From NCBI RefSeq assembly GCF_000633415.1, contig NZ_AYMV01000007.1, forward strand, positions 62,001 to 126,000: 64,000 bases of DNA. Direction: 5' to 3'. The DNA is from Leucobacter sp. PH1c. GTDB taxonomy: Bacteria > Actinomycetota > Actinomycetes > Actinomycetales > Microbacteriaceae. Below, piece after piece: positions 8,051 through 16,259 of the stretch (position 1 is the first letter of the stretch; each line of letters starts with the position of its first letter). The notes beneath the pieces were generated by a model that was not told where the DNA came from, did not search any database, and saw nothing but the letters and a program-made list of their open reading frames with translations. Made by a program: the position numbers and the translations under genes.

Positions 8051-8907
8051 GCGCGCCCGGCGCCCGCCTCGACGCCTTCGCTGCCCTCCGTGGCGGGCGC
8101 ACGCTGAGCGCACCCATCACGCTCGAGCTGCCGCGCGGCAGCGTGCTCGCCCTCGTCGGGCCGAACGGGGTGGGCAAGTCCTCGCTGCTCGCCGCGCTCG
8201 CGCACACGGGCGTGGCCTCGCGCGGGAGTTTCTCGGCCGCGGGCGCCGAACTCGGGACGCTGCGCTACCGGGACCGCGCTCGCGCGCTCGCGCTCCTGCC
8301 CCAGGACCTCGCCGCGCCACCCGAACTCACCGTTGCCGAACTCGTCGGCGTCGGCGCACGCGCCGGTGGCGCGGCCGATCCCGCTCAGGCGAGTGCAGCG
8401 GCGCTCGCACGCTGCGGCATTGCGGAGCTCGGCGCCCGCCGCTTCGGGACGCTGTCCGGCGGGCAGCGCCAGCTCGCCCACCTCGCGCGCGTGCTCGCAC
8501 AGGACACTCCGATCGTGCTCCTCGACGAGCCAACCTCGGCGCTCGATCTCGCGCACCAGCGAGCGGTCGAGGAGACCATCCGTGCGCTCGCGGACGACGG
8601 CCGGATCGTGATCGCGGCGCTCCACGACCTCGGGATCGCCCTCCATGTGAGCAGCCACGTACTGCTGCTGGAGCGCGGCGGTGGCTTCGCCGTGGGCTCC
8701 CCCGCGGAGGTGCTCACCGCCGAGCGCGTGCACGCCACCTACGGCGTGCACACGGAGCTCGTCACGGCCCCCGGCGGTCGGCAGGTGCTCGTGCCGCGGG
8801 ACACGCCCGCCCAGCACGCCGTGCTGTCCATTCCGGCGACCCAGGCGTCCCCGCACACGCCCGCGTCTGCGCCCGACCCCGCTCCCGCGGTGCCGCCGCC
8901 CACGTGA
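8047..8907 (+). CDS. ABC transporter ATP-binding protein, FecE/HmuV type
   Basis: This ATPase drives the adjacent FecCD-type permease. The 286-residue protein has Walker A GPNGVGKS (38-45), Q-loop LLPQD, signature LSGGQRQ, Walker B VLLDEPTSALD and the H-loop His in AALHD. Its ATG overlaps the permease stop (ATGA), indicating coupled translation. The last 25 or so residues are Ala/Pro/Ser-rich and look disordered. The frame is open far upstream, but the overlap start gives the normal family N-terminus. Confidence 0.9.
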   Translation: MSAPGARLDAFAALRGGRTLSAPITLELPRGSVLALVGPNGVGKSSLLAALAHTGVASRGSFSAAGAELGTLRYRDRARALALLPQDLAAPPELTVAELVGVGARAGGAADPAQASAAALARCGIAELGARRFGTLSGGQRQLAHLARVLAQDTPIVLLDEPTSALDLAHQRAVEETIRALADDGRIVIAALHDLGIALHVSSHVLLLERGGGFAVGSPAEVLTAERVHATYGVHTELVTAPGGRQVLVPRDTPAQHAVLSIPATQASPHTPASAPDPAPAVPPPT

Positions 8908-9008
8908 CCCGGCGCTCCCGCTCCCAGTTCTCCCGCTCCCAGCTCACCCCTCCCGTCTTTCCCGTCTCCGACCGGCGCCCGATCCGGCGCCCGCCCGAAA
9001 GGACCGCC

Positions 9009-10028
9009 GTGCTCGCTCAACGCACACGCACCCGAACCACCGCACTCCTCCTCGCCGCGACCGCCGCGACCGCCGCGCTCAGCCTGGCCCTCACTGGCTG
9101 CGCCGCGGGCGCGACCGACACGGCGCCCGCATCGCAGGCCGCCGACGCTCCGGCCGATGCGCCGGCGTTCCCCCGCACGATCACGGTGCCCGGCGCCCAC
9201 GGTGCCGAGGCCACCACGCTCGAACTCGAATCGGCCCCCGAGGCCATCGCCGCGCTCGACTACGAGAGCGCCGAGGTGCTCGCCGAGCTCGGCCTCGCGG
9301 ACCGCCTCGTGCTCATCCCCGAAGCGGTGCTCAACCCCGCGCTCGGCGGGCACGTGGACGAGCTGCGCGGTGTCCCGGAGACGATCAAGGTCGCGATGGA
9401 GCTCGATCCCGAGACGGTGATCTCGCTCGCCCCGGATCTCGTCGTGATGAGCCCTCGGCACGGCGCGGAGACGCGCATGGGCGGCGTGTTCGCGCAGGCC
9501 GGGGTGCCGACGCTCCAGCTCCCCGATTCCTGGACCGGCGTCGACGAGCTCACCGCGAACATCGCGCTCATCGGTGAAGCGACGGGCGAGGACGCGGCCG
9601 CCGAGCAGCTGGTCGACACGATCGATGCGGGCCTGCGGCCCAGCGCGACTCCGCACGACGCCCGGGTCCTCGTGCTGAGCAACCAGGCCGGACGGCCGTT
9701 CGTCACGGCGGGCAACGCGTTCCCGCTCCGACTGCTCGAACTCACGGGCGCGCGCGACGTGAGCGCGGAGCTCGGGATCGAGACGACCGGCCCGATCTCC
9801 GCCGAGCAGATCGTGCAAGCAGATCCGGACGGGATCCTGCTCGTCGACATGAACGGGAGCGGCGAGCGGCTGTTCGCGGAACTGCTCGCGAACCCCGCCG
9901 TCGCCGCGCTGCCGGGCGCGCAGCGCACCCTGCTCGTCACGGGCTCCGAGGTGCAGGCGCTCGGTCTCGCCGGAACGATCGACGGCCTCGCCACGATCGA
10001 TGCGTGGGTCGGGGGTCTCGCGGAATAG
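9009..10028 (+). CDS. ABC transporter substrate-binding lipoprotein (iron/heme/B12 type)
   Basis: This 339-residue lipoprotein is the extracellular receptor of the importer encoded just upstream. A basic N-terminus, a hydrophobic stretch and the lipobox LALTGC mark lipid attachment at Cys. The remainder is a two-lobed helical-backbone binding protein (periplasmic-binding class III) with typical segments such as APEAIAALDYESAEVLAELG and LAPDLVVMSP. I start it at the GTG 9009 because AAAGGA (8998-9003) precedes it; an in-frame GTG at 8904 overlaps the ATPase gene but would put about 35 extra residues before the signal peptide. Confidence 0.85.
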   Translation: MLAQRTRTRTTALLLAATAATAALSLALTGCAAGATDTAPASQAADAPADAPAFPRTITVPGAHGAEATTLELESAPEAIAALDYESAEVLAELGLADRLVLIPEAVLNPALGGHVDELRGVPETIKVAMELDPETVISLAPDLVVMSPRHGAETRMGGVFAQAGVPTLQLPDSWTGVDELTANIALIGEATGEDAAAEQLVDTIDAGLRPSATPHDARVLVLSNQAGRPFVTAGNAFPLRLLELTGARDVSAELGIETTGPISAEQIVQADPDGILLVDMNGSGERLFAELLANPAVAALPGAQRTLLVTGSEVQALGLAGTIDGLATIDAWVGGLAE

Positions 10029-10140
10029 CCGCGCCCGGGTCCACGCACCCGGGATCCGCTCACAGCCCTCTCCTTGCCGGGTTTCGCGCCGCATGCTCAC
10101 CCACGCGGCGCGTGCCCAGCTGAGGTGACCCTTCCCTCGC

Positions 10141-10146
10141 TATAGT
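10141..10146 (+). promoter_or_regulatory. -10 box of the FadR-type regulator gene
   Basis: TATAGT lies 39 nt before the ATG at 10185, giving a leader of about 32 nt with an AGGAG ribosome site at 10172-10176. No good -35 box is visible. Confidence 0.45.
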
Positions 10147-10184
10147 TGAGCCACGTATTCGGTTTCTCCACAGGAGTTGCTTCG

Positions 10185-10997
10185 ATGGCTTCCACAACAC
10201 GCGGTTCGCAGAAGGCGCGCGACACGCTCGACTTTCTGCGCGAGAAGATCTCCTCCAGCGAGTGGGACGTCGGCGCGCTCATTCCGAAGGAGCCCGAGCT
10301 CATGGAGCTCATCGGCGTCGGCAAGTCCACGGTGCGCGAGGCTGTGCGCTCGCTCGCAGCCTTCGGCATGCTCGAGACGGTTCCGGGAGTCGGCACCTTC
10401 GTGCGTGCCCGCACCCCGGTGAGCACGCTGCTCACCGAGTTCCTCGCGGATCACGATCTCGAAGAGGTGCTCGTGTACCGCCGCTCGCTCGAGATCGAGG
10501 CTGCGCAGCACGCGGCCGTGCACCGCTCAGAGGAGCAGCTCGCCGGCCTGCGCGAGGCCGTGCGCCGCGCCCAGGAGGCCGTTCCCGGCACGGCGGTCGA
10601 CTCCTGCGACCACAGCACCAACCCGGGCGCCTTCCACCTGCTCGTCGTCGAGGCGAGCGGAAGCAAGCTGCTGCTCGACCTCTACCTCGGTGTGATGTCG
10701 CTCCTCCAGCGCGCGGCCGCCGAGGGGCGGGTCATCCTCGGCACCACGCTCGACACCATGCACCTCGACCACGGAGCCGTGCTCGAAGCGATCGCTGAGC
10801 GCGACGTGCGTAGCGCCGCCCACTCCATGGCCCTCCACGTCGACCGCGACCTCGGGCTGCGCACCGACATGCTCGACTTCACGGCGCAGACCGAGCGTGC
10901 CGCGTCGCTCATCGGCGCGGGCTACGACCCGGGCGCGAGCCCGGAGGATGCCGAGGGGCAGCCGGTCGAGCTGACCCTTCGCCCAGGCGGAGAATAG
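10185..10997 (+). CDS. GntR/FadR-family transcriptional regulator
   Basis: A DNA-binding regulator of the FadR subfamily, which usually responds to organic acids or fatty-acid derivatives. Residues 12-80 form the GntR winged helix (IPKEPELMELIGVGKSTVRE, then VPGVGTFV as the wing); residues 95-225 form an all-helical FCD ligand domain with His residues (FHLLVVEASGS, TMHLDHGAVLEAI, SMALHVDRDL) that in this family often bind a metal. The ATG at 10185 has AGGAG 8 nt before it. No target operon is adjacent; the near-palindrome before the MFS gene 1.3 kb away is a possible target but unproven. Confidence 0.88.
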   Translation: MASTTRGSQKARDTLDFLREKISSSEWDVGALIPKEPELMELIGVGKSTVREAVRSLAAFGMLETVPGVGTFVRARTPVSTLLTEFLADHDLEEVLVYRRSLEIEAAQHAAVHRSEEQLAGLREAVRRAQEAVPGTAVDSCDHSTNPGAFHLLVVEASGSKLLLDLYLGVMSLLQRAAAEGRVILGTTLDTMHLDHGAVLEAIAERDVRSAAHSMALHVDRDLGLRTDMLDFTAQTERAASLIGAGYDPGASPEDAEGQPVELTLRPGGE

Positions 10998-11021
10998 CAG
11001 CTCGCTCGGGCGCGAGCTGCT
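10996..11021 (+). terminator. Terminator after the FadR-type regulator
   Basis: Perfect 10-bp arms (10996-11005 and 11012-11021) close a 6-nt loop TCGGGC. The left arm begins inside the stop codon. It lies between convergent genes and may work both ways. Confidence 0.72.
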
Positions 11022-11057
11022 CGCTGGATTGCGAGGCGCTTGCGCTTGAGCGATCAG

Positions 11058-11882
11058 CTAGGCGCTGAGGAAGCGCTCGCGCACCGCGTCGCGCTCGACG
11101 GTGCTGAGCCCCAGCGCGCGCTCGAAGTACCCGTCCATGTCGCCGTACTCGGAGCGCACCTGCGCGAAGGCGGTATCGAGGTAGTCCTCCTGCACCCCGA
11201 GCAGCGGGCGCAGCAGATCGGGATCGACCCCGGCCTCCTCGGCGCGCGCGAACAGCGGCGCGAGCCGCGGCAGCAGGTCGGTGTTCGTGCGGAGGTAGTC
11301 GGCGCGGATCGCCTCATCCGGTGCACCGAGCAGCGCGAGCAGCGATGCGGCGCCCCACCCGGTGCGGTCCTTGCCCGTGGTGCAGTGGAAGATCACGGCC
11401 CCCGGAGCGGCGGAGTCGCCGAGCCGCAGGAAGAACTCGCGGTAGGCGGCGCGCGCCGACGGCAGCGAGACGATCTCCCGATAGGAATCGCGCAGCGCTT
11501 CCGCGATCCCGCCGCCTGAGACGAGCGCGAGGAACTGCGCCGGATCGGCGAGGAGCGCCGGGATGTTCGCGGCGCCCGCCCCGGGACTGTCCGCGAGCAC
11601 ATCGAGCGCGAGCGGGGCGATCTCGGCGGGCAGGCGATCCGGCGCCGCGGAGGTTTCGGCCGCCGTGCGGAAGTCGACCGCGAGCGCGATCCCGCGCGCT
11701 GCGAGCTCGGCACCGTCTTCGGGCGACAGTTCGGCGAGCGAGGCGGAGCGGAACACGCGTCCCCGCGCGACCGTGCCGCCCGCAGCGGGGAGGCCGCCCA
11801 GGTCCCGGAGGTTCGCGACGCTCGCGAGCTCGATGCCGCGATCGTCGGAGGAGTGGGCGAGAGCGTCGGTTCCCTGCTGCAT
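11058..11882 (-). CDS. Tyrosine phosphatase-like protein (PTP/DSP superfamily, lipid-phosphatase-like P-loop)
   Basis: A Cys-dependent phosphatase of the family with the loop HCTTGKDRTG: catalytic Cys167 and Arg173, with Lys and Asp inside the loop as in mycobacterial PtpB-type enzymes that act on phosphotyrosine and phosphoinositides. The 274-residue length suits that group, and the NLRDLGG segment near residue 25 is also typical. It may dephosphorylate proteins or lipids; the substrate is unknown. It is monocistronic. A TAGACT box 7 nt before the ATG indicates a leaderless transcript. The C-terminal half is helical (receptor-like cap). Confidence 0.88.
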   Translation of the reverse strand: MQQGTDALAHSSDDRGIELASVANLRDLGGLPAAGGTVARGRVFRSASLAELSPEDGAELAARGIALAVDFRTAAETSAAPDRLPAEIAPLALDVLADSPGAGAANIPALLADPAQFLALVSGGGIAEALRDSYREIVSLPSARAAYREFFLRLGDSAAPGAVIFHCTTGKDRTGWGAASLLALLGAPDEAIRADYLRTNTDLLPRLAPLFARAEEAGVDPDLLRPLLGVQEDYLDTAFAQVRSEYGDMDGYFERALGLSTVERDAVRERFLSA

Positions 11883-11889
11883 GAGCCTC

Positions 11890-11895
11890 AGTCTA
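11890..11895 (-). promoter_or_regulatory. -10 box of a leaderless phosphatase transcript
   Basis: TAGACT on the minus strand, 7 nt before the ATG at 11882; no ribosome site lies between. Confidence 0.5.
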
Positions 11896-12044
11896 GGGGG
11901 CGGAGGCCCGGCCGCGCCCGGTCTGAGTCCGTGCGGGGCCCACGCGGGGTCCGCGCTGGGCTCGTGCGCTCACCCCGCCGCGCAGGATTCGGTCGAGTCT
12001 GATCCGGTATGGGGGCCGATTCGTGCAGCAGAGTCGCTCGAATC

Positions 12045-12072
12045 TTCGTGGGCGCATCCGGTCCCCTAGGAT
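12045..12072 (+). promoter_or_regulatory. Promoter of the tRNA gene
   Basis: TTCGTG (12045-12050), a 16-bp spacer and TAGGAT (12067-12072) end 14 bp before the tRNA 5' end, a fitting position for a short tRNA leader. Confidence 0.5.
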
Positions 12073-12086
12073 GGGAGGGTTGTTTC

Positions 12087-12160
12087 GGGGCGGTAGCTCA
12101 GTTGGTTAGAGCATCGGACTCATAATCCGCCGGTCACGGGTTCAAGCCCCGTCCGCCCTA
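12087..12160 (+). tRNA. tRNA with CAT anticodon (Met, or Ile2 if modified)
   Basis: The 74-nt sequence folds as a cloverleaf: acceptor GGGGCGG with CCGCCCT (one G-U at the end), D arm GCTC...GAGC, anticodon CAT at 12121-12123 in loop CTCATAA, T arm ACGGG-TTCAAGC-CCCGT, and discriminator A. The anticodon stem has a T-C mismatch at its outer pair. No CCA is encoded. CAT can be elongator Met, initiator or lysidine-modified Ile2; I cannot separate elongator Met from Ile2, but the G1-U72 pair and this D arm do not suggest an initiator. Confidence 0.93.
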
Positions 12161-12220
12161 CTGCGCGCCGAGCGAGGCTTCGCGTGGCGCTCGCTGCTCG
12201 TTGCCCGTGAGGTGCGTGCC

Positions 12221-12272
12221 GCAGCCCGGACCCGCACTCCGGACCCGCACTCCGGACCCGCAGCCCGAATCC
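12221..12272. repeat. Tandem 13-bp repeat, four copies
   Basis: Units at 12221-12233, 12234-12246, 12247-12259 and 12260-12272. The middle two are identical (GCACTCCGGACCC), the first differs by two bases and the last is more degenerate. They lie between the tRNA gene and the MFS promoter. No coding role is seen. Confidence 0.7.
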
Positions 12273-12321
12273 GGAGCCGCGCCCCCACCCCGGATCCGGT
12301 GCCGCGCCCACTCCCCGCTCC

Positions 12322-12337
12322 ATTTGCTATAGCATAT
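12322..12337. promoter_or_regulatory. Near-palindrome in the MFS gene promoter, candidate operator
   Basis: ATTTGCTATAGCATAT is a 16-bp palindrome with one mismatch around a perfect core TGCTATAGCA (12325-12334). It lies 34 bp before the ATG at 12371 in an AT-rich island, where a repressor would block the promoter. Confidence 0.45.
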
Positions 12338-12370
12338 AGGAATGTCGAGCATCGGAGCAAAGGAGACCAG

Positions 12371-13798
12371 ATGACGACCACGCAGAATTCACACCCCCGT
12401 ACCCCGGAGCAGTCGGACGCCATCGGGCGCAGCGCCATGAAGAAGGCGATCTGGCGACTCGCGCCGTTCCTCGGCGTGCTGTACCTCGTCGCCTACATCG
12501 ACCGGAACAATGCCGGCTTCGCGAAGCTCGAGATGACCGCCTCGCTCGGGATCACGGAGGCCGCCTTCGGCTTGGCCGCGGGAATCTTCTTCATCGGCTA
12601 CCTCCTGTTCGAGGTGCCGAGCAATCTGCTCCTCGAGCGCTTCGGTGCGCGGAAGTGGATCGCCCGTATCATGGCGAGCTGGGGCATCGTCGCCGTGGTG
12701 ACCGCGTTCGTGCAGGACGCGGTGCAGTTCGGCATCATCCGCTTCATCCTCGGCGTGGCCGAGGCCGGATTCTTCCCGGGCGTCCTGCTGTACCTCACGC
12801 TGTGGTTCCCGCGCGAGTACCGCACGCAGGTGCTCGTGATCTTCAGCCTCTCGAACCCGCTCGCAAACGCGATCGCCGCGCCCATCTCGGGCTGGATCAT
12901 GAACCTCCACGGCATGTGGGGCCTCGAGGGCTGGCAGCTCGTCTTCATCCTCGAGGGGATCCCGGCGGTGCTCCTCGCGTTCGCCGTGCTGAAGTGGCTG
13001 CCGGACAGCCCGAAGGATGCGAAGTGGCTCACGGGGGCCGAGCGGGACTGGATCACGGACTCGCTCGCCCGGGAGGCCGCGGACACTGAGGCGCGCCACG
13101 GCAAGATCCGCCTCCGCGAGGTGTTCGGCAACGGCAAGCTCTGGGCTCTGATCCTGCTCTTCTTCGGCATCGTCTTCGGCGCGTATGGGCTCGGCCTCTG
13201 GCTGCCGACGATCGTGAAGACGATGGGCGACTTCGACAACGGCACGACCGGGCTCCTCGTCGCGATCCCGAACCTCTGCGCCGCGCTCGTCATGATCCCC
13301 TGGGAGCGCGCGGCTCGCAGGCAGGGCAATATCCCGCTGCAGGTGGGGATCGCGCTCACCATCACGGCGCTCGCGCTCGTGGCCGCCGTCGCCGCTCAGG
13401 GCACTCCTGTGCTCGCGCTGGGCGCGCTCTGCGTCGGCATGTCGGCGCTCTTCTCCTCGACGCCGCTCTTCTGGAGCCTCCCGCCGCTGCTCCTCACCGG
13501 CACCGCCGCGGCCGCGGGCCTCGCCTTCATCAACTCGGTCGGCAACCTCGCGGGCTTCGCCGGGCCGTACGCGATCGGCTGGGTCAGCCAGTCGACGGGT
13601 TCGGCGGTCTGGGGCCTGCTGCTCATCGCGGCGCTCACGCTCATGGGTGCCGGGATCGCGTTCGCGCTCAGCCGTCGCGGGATGTTCGCGGGCCAGCTCC
13701 CGGGCGACGCAGCGGTGGCGCCCGGTGTAGCGGGGAACGGAGGAACTGGGGCCGAAGTGGCGCCGTCAGGGACCCAATCGCCGAGCCGGAAGGCCTGA
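12371..13798 (+). CDS. MFS transporter, anion:cation symporter (ACS) type
   Basis: A 475-residue 12-TM permease. The N-terminal segment YLVAYIDRNNAGFAKLEM is the ACS-family signature (group of tartrate, phthalate, glucarate and allantoate carriers); the loop GARKWIARIMASWGI is the MFS motif A region, and GVAEAGFFPGVLLYLTLWFP follows in TM4. Such proteins move organic anions with protons or sodium. The ATG at 12371 has AAAGGAG upstream; in-frame codons before it run into the tandem repeat and are not membrane-like. It stands alone. The substrate is unknown, as no catabolic gene is adjacent. Confidence 0.9.
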   Translation: MTTTQNSHPRTPEQSDAIGRSAMKKAIWRLAPFLGVLYLVAYIDRNNAGFAKLEMTASLGITEAAFGLAAGIFFIGYLLFEVPSNLLLERFGARKWIARIMASWGIVAVVTAFVQDAVQFGIIRFILGVAEAGFFPGVLLYLTLWFPREYRTQVLVIFSLSNPLANAIAAPISGWIMNLHGMWGLEGWQLVFILEGIPAVLLAFAVLKWLPDSPKDAKWLTGAERDWITDSLAREAADTEARHGKIRLREVFGNGKLWALILLFFGIVFGAYGLGLWLPTIVKTMGDFDNGTTGLLVAIPNLCAALVMIPWERAARRQGNIPLQVGIALTITALALVAAVAAQGTPVLALGALCVGMSALFSSTPLFWSLPPLLLTGTAAAAGLAFINSVGNLAGFAGPYAIGWVSQSTGSAVWGLLLIAALTLMGAGIAFALSRRGMFAGQLPGDAAVAPGVAGNGGTGAEVAPSGTQSPSRKA

Positions 13799-13847
13799 CC
13801 GGCCACGGAAGGCAGAACCGGCAACGGACAGCCGGAGCGTCCCCGGC

Positions 13848-14729
13848 TCAGGCCGGGGACAGCGCCATCGCGAGTGCGGTGACGAGCAGGAGTGCGAGGT
13901 ACGCCCAGGCGTGCACGCGGTCCGGCAGCCGCACCGGTCGCCGCCGCAGCCAGACGATCACGGGGATCGCTCCGGCGAGGAGGGCGGCGGCCGATGCGGC
14001 GTCCACGGCGCCGAGCATGCTCGGCTGCGCGGAGAGCGCGGAGCCGGACGCCGCCCCACCCCCGGGCCCGGCTGCGGCCGTGCCGCCCAGCATCAGGAAG
14101 GCGGCCAGGGCCGGAGCGCTGAGCGCCAGGGTGAGGGGATTCGCGAGGGTCGTGGCGGTCGACATGGGCGCGCCGGCCCGGCGCAGCACGGGCACGGTCA
14201 TGACGCTCCCGCCGACGCCGAGGAACGCGGCGAGCGCCCCGATCGGCAGCCCGAGCCACGCGGGCACGCGGGGACCGGCGGAAACGTCGGGGATCGGGGC
14301 AGCGGCGCCAGCAGCGGCAGAGGCAGTCGCCGGGCGGAAGAACCCGGGCCGGAGGAGCAGGTCCAGGATCGTGGCAAGCAGGTAGGCGACAAAGCCCCAG
14401 CGGATGAGGGGCGCCGGCGCCCCGAGCCCGGCCCACGCCCCGAGCGCGCCGCCGAGGCCGAGCAGCGCGAGCAGGAGCCCGCTGCCGCGGAGGGTGCGAA
14501 GCACGCGGCGAGGGGTCGCAGCAGTGGCGACGCCCGCGTTCACGACCATCACCGCCGCCGAGGTCGCGACCGCGACCGTGAGCGCCGCCGCGCCGAGCCG
14601 GGCGTCGGCCCAGGCGATCACGGGGACGGCGACGAAGCCGCCGCCGAAGCCGAAGAGCACGGTCGTGACGCCCGAGAGTGCGCCGATGGCGACGAGCACG
14701 AGCAGGGCGGTGAGGGTGGGGGTGTCCAT
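13848..14729 (-). CDS. TauE/SafE-family membrane permease
   Basis: A 293-residue integral membrane protein of the TauE/SafE family, whose members export sulfite or sulfo-organic acids; many are uncharacterised. It has about eight hydrophobic segments; LSGVTTVLFGFGGGFVAVPV near the N-terminus and LGVGGSVMTVPVL in the second half are the paired repeats that define the family. GGGAGG lies 1 nt before the ATG, too close for a normal ribosome site, so the true start is uncertain. It is divergent from an AraC-type regulator that probably controls it. Confidence 0.85.
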   Translation of the reverse strand: MDTPTLTALLVLVAIGALSGVTTVLFGFGGGFVAVPVIAWADARLGAAALTVAVATSAAVMVVNAGVATAATPRRVLRTLRGSGLLLALLGLGGALGAWAGLGAPAPLIRWGFVAYLLATILDLLLRPGFFRPATASAAAGAAAPIPDVSAGPRVPAWLGLPIGALAAFLGVGGSVMTVPVLRRAGAPMSTATTLANPLTLALSAPALAAFLMLGGTAAAGPGGGAASGSALSAQPSMLGAVDAASAAALLAGAIPVIVWLRRRPVRLPDRVHAWAYLALLLVTALAMALSPA

Positions 14730-14768
14730 GCCTCCCAGTCAACCGATCCGGGCCGCTGCGCACATTCG

Positions 14769-14786
14769 ATGAACTGCATGGTTCAT
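14769..14786. promoter_or_regulatory. Inverted repeat between the TauE/SafE and AraC genes
   Basis: ATGAAC (14769-14774) and GTTCAT (14781-14786) are perfect arms with a 6-bp spacer, in an 84-bp divergent promoter region and overlapping the -35 zone of the AraC gene. It is a candidate site for the AraC-type protein. The 6-bp spacer rules out a standard LexA box. Confidence 0.45.
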
Positions 14787-14801
14787 ACGAGTTTCGGCCA
14801 G

Positions 14802-14807
14802 TAGGCT
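14802..14807 (+). promoter_or_regulatory. -10 box of a leaderless AraC-regulator transcript
   Basis: TAGGCT lies 6 nt before the GTG at 14814; there is no ribosome site. Confidence 0.5.
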
Positions 14808-14813
14808 GGTCCC

Positions 14814-15599
14814 GTGCCCTACGCCACGGAAGCCACGCTCGCGGAACTGGACGGACTCCCCCGCGCCGTCGTCGCGATCGCCACGGTGTATCCACCGGAT
14901 CACCTGCTCGACTGGCACCGGCACCGGCGCGCCCAACTGCTCTACGGCGCGCGCGGAACGATGCTCGTCGAGGCCGACGGCGGCGCGTGGACGGTGCCAC
15001 CGAACCGCGCGGTGACGATCCCTCCCGGCGTGGCGCACCGCGTGCGGCTGCTCGGCGTCGAAACGAACAGCCTCTACCTGGAACCGAACGCCGTGCCCTG
15101 GTGGCCGAGCGAGTGCGCGGTCGTCGAGGTGTCACCGCTCCTTCGCGAGCTTCTCGCGGCGGCCGTGCGCATGCCTCCCGCCTACGCGCTAGCGGGCCGC
15201 GACGGAGCGCTCGCGGGCCTGATCCTGCACGAGCTCGCGGATCTCGCGCCGCTCCCCTTCCACATCGGCCTGCCCCGCGATCCCGCGCTCGCCGGACTCT
15301 GCCGTGCCTATCTCGCGGCCCCCGATGTGAGCGTCTCGAACCGGAGCTGGGCCCGGCAGCTGAACCGCAGCGAGCGGAGCCTCTCCCGGGCGTTCGCTGA
15401 GGACTGCGGCATGAGCCCCGCGGCCTGGCGGGTGCGCGCGCGGCTGCTCGCCGCTCTGCCGCTGCTGCGGGAGGGAACCGTCACCGAGGTATCCGGTGCA
15501 CTCGGCTACGCGAGCCCGGCCGGCTTCTCCGCGGCGTTCAGCCGCGTGTTCGGCCAGGCGCCGTCGGCGTTCACGGGAGCGGTCGATCCTCGACGATGA
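14814..15599 (+). CDS. AraC-family regulator with cupin sensor domain
   Basis: A 261-residue regulator: residues 1-110 form a cupin (HLLDWHRHRRAQLLYGARG, then PPGVAHRV, with metal-binding-type His residues), and residues 160-255 form two AraC helix-turn-helix units (SWARQLNRSERSLSRAF and VTEVSGALGYASPAGFSAAF). Such proteins usually activate a divergent transporter gene in response to a small molecule, so the TauE/SafE gene is the likely target. The GTG start is supported by the -10 box 6 nt upstream. Its end overlaps the convergent HdeD-like gene by 29 nt. Confidence 0.9.
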   Translation: MPYATEATLAELDGLPRAVVAIATVYPPDHLLDWHRHRRAQLLYGARGTMLVEADGGAWTVPPNRAVTIPPGVAHRVRLLGVETNSLYLEPNAVPWWPSECAVVEVSPLLRELLAAAVRMPPAYALAGRDGALAGLILHELADLAPLPFHIGLPRDPALAGLCRAYLAAPDVSVSNRSWARQLNRSERSLSRAFAEDCGMSPAAWRVRARLLAALPLLREGTVTEVSGALGYASPAGFSAAFSRVFGQAPSAFTGAVDPRR

Positions 15600-16149
15600 T
15601 CGTGGTGCGGTCGACGCGCGTGTGGCGCATGCCGAGAGCACCCCAGATGAGCGAGGCGCCGAAGACGAGCATGAGGAGCCCCGCGCAGAACGCGACGATG
15701 CTGAGCGCGGTGGCCGGCCAGATCAGCGCGAAGACGCCGCCGAGCACCGCGAGAATGCCGGGAACGAGCACGAAGCCGCTGCGGCCCGCGCCGAGGCGCG
15801 CGCTGAGGACGAGCCAGGAGACGCCGATGACGAGCAGGGCGGAGCCCACGAGCACCACGAGCGCGCGGCCCGTGAACTCGGAGAAGACGACGGCGAGCAC
15901 GCCCGCGAGGATACAGACGGCGCCGAGCACGCGGGATCCCGCCCCGGGGCCGCTCCGCACGAGCATGGCGAGGCCGTTCGCGGTGAGCGCTACGCCGAAG
16001 ATGATCGCCAGCATGCCGCTCGCTGCGATGAACGGCCAGACGATGAGGCCGATCGCCGCGAGCACGACCACGATGCCGACGATGAGCAGGATCCACCAGG
16101 GGGCACGCCGCGAGTCGCTCGTGACGATGCGGATCGGCTGTTCGCTCAT
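15571..16149 (-). CDS. HdeD/DUF308-family membrane protein
   Basis: A 192-residue protein with six hydrophobic segments in three similar pairs, the HdeD/DUF308 pattern. In E. coli HdeD is linked to acid resistance; the biochemical role is unknown. AGGAG precedes the ATG. Its 3' end overlaps the end of the AraC gene by 29 nt on the opposite strand. No partner gene is evident. Confidence 0.78.
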   Translation of the reverse strand: MSEQPIRIVTSDSRRAPWWILLIVGIVVVLAAIGLIVWPFIAASGMLAIIFGVALTANGLAMLVRSGPGAGSRVLGAVCILAGVLAVVFSEFTGRALVVLVGSALLVIGVSWLVLSARLGAGRSGFVLVPGILAVLGGVFALIWPATALSIVAFCAGLLMLVFGASLIWGALGMRHTRVDRTTIIVEDRPLP

Positions 16150-16259
16150 GGGGGCTCCTGCAGCGGGGTGGCCGAGGGACGCTCGGCAGCGAGTGCGGCA
16201 CGCGCCGCACCGTCAGTATCGCACGGGGGAACCGGGAAACCGCGGGAGCGGCGAGTGAT

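Noticed and set aside
12087-12160. Initiator tRNA or Ile2 identity for the CAT tRNA
   Set aside because: The G1-U72 end pair and D-arm sequence do not point to an initiator, and Ile2 cannot be proved from the gene sequence, so it is left as CAT with Met preferred.
12221-12272. CRISPR-like repeats
   Set aside because: The units are contiguous 13-bp tandem copies without spacers, and no cas gene is present.
14769-14786. LexA box in the AraC promoter
   Set aside because: GAAC and GTTC are 6 bp apart instead of 4, and neither neighbour is a DNA repair gene.
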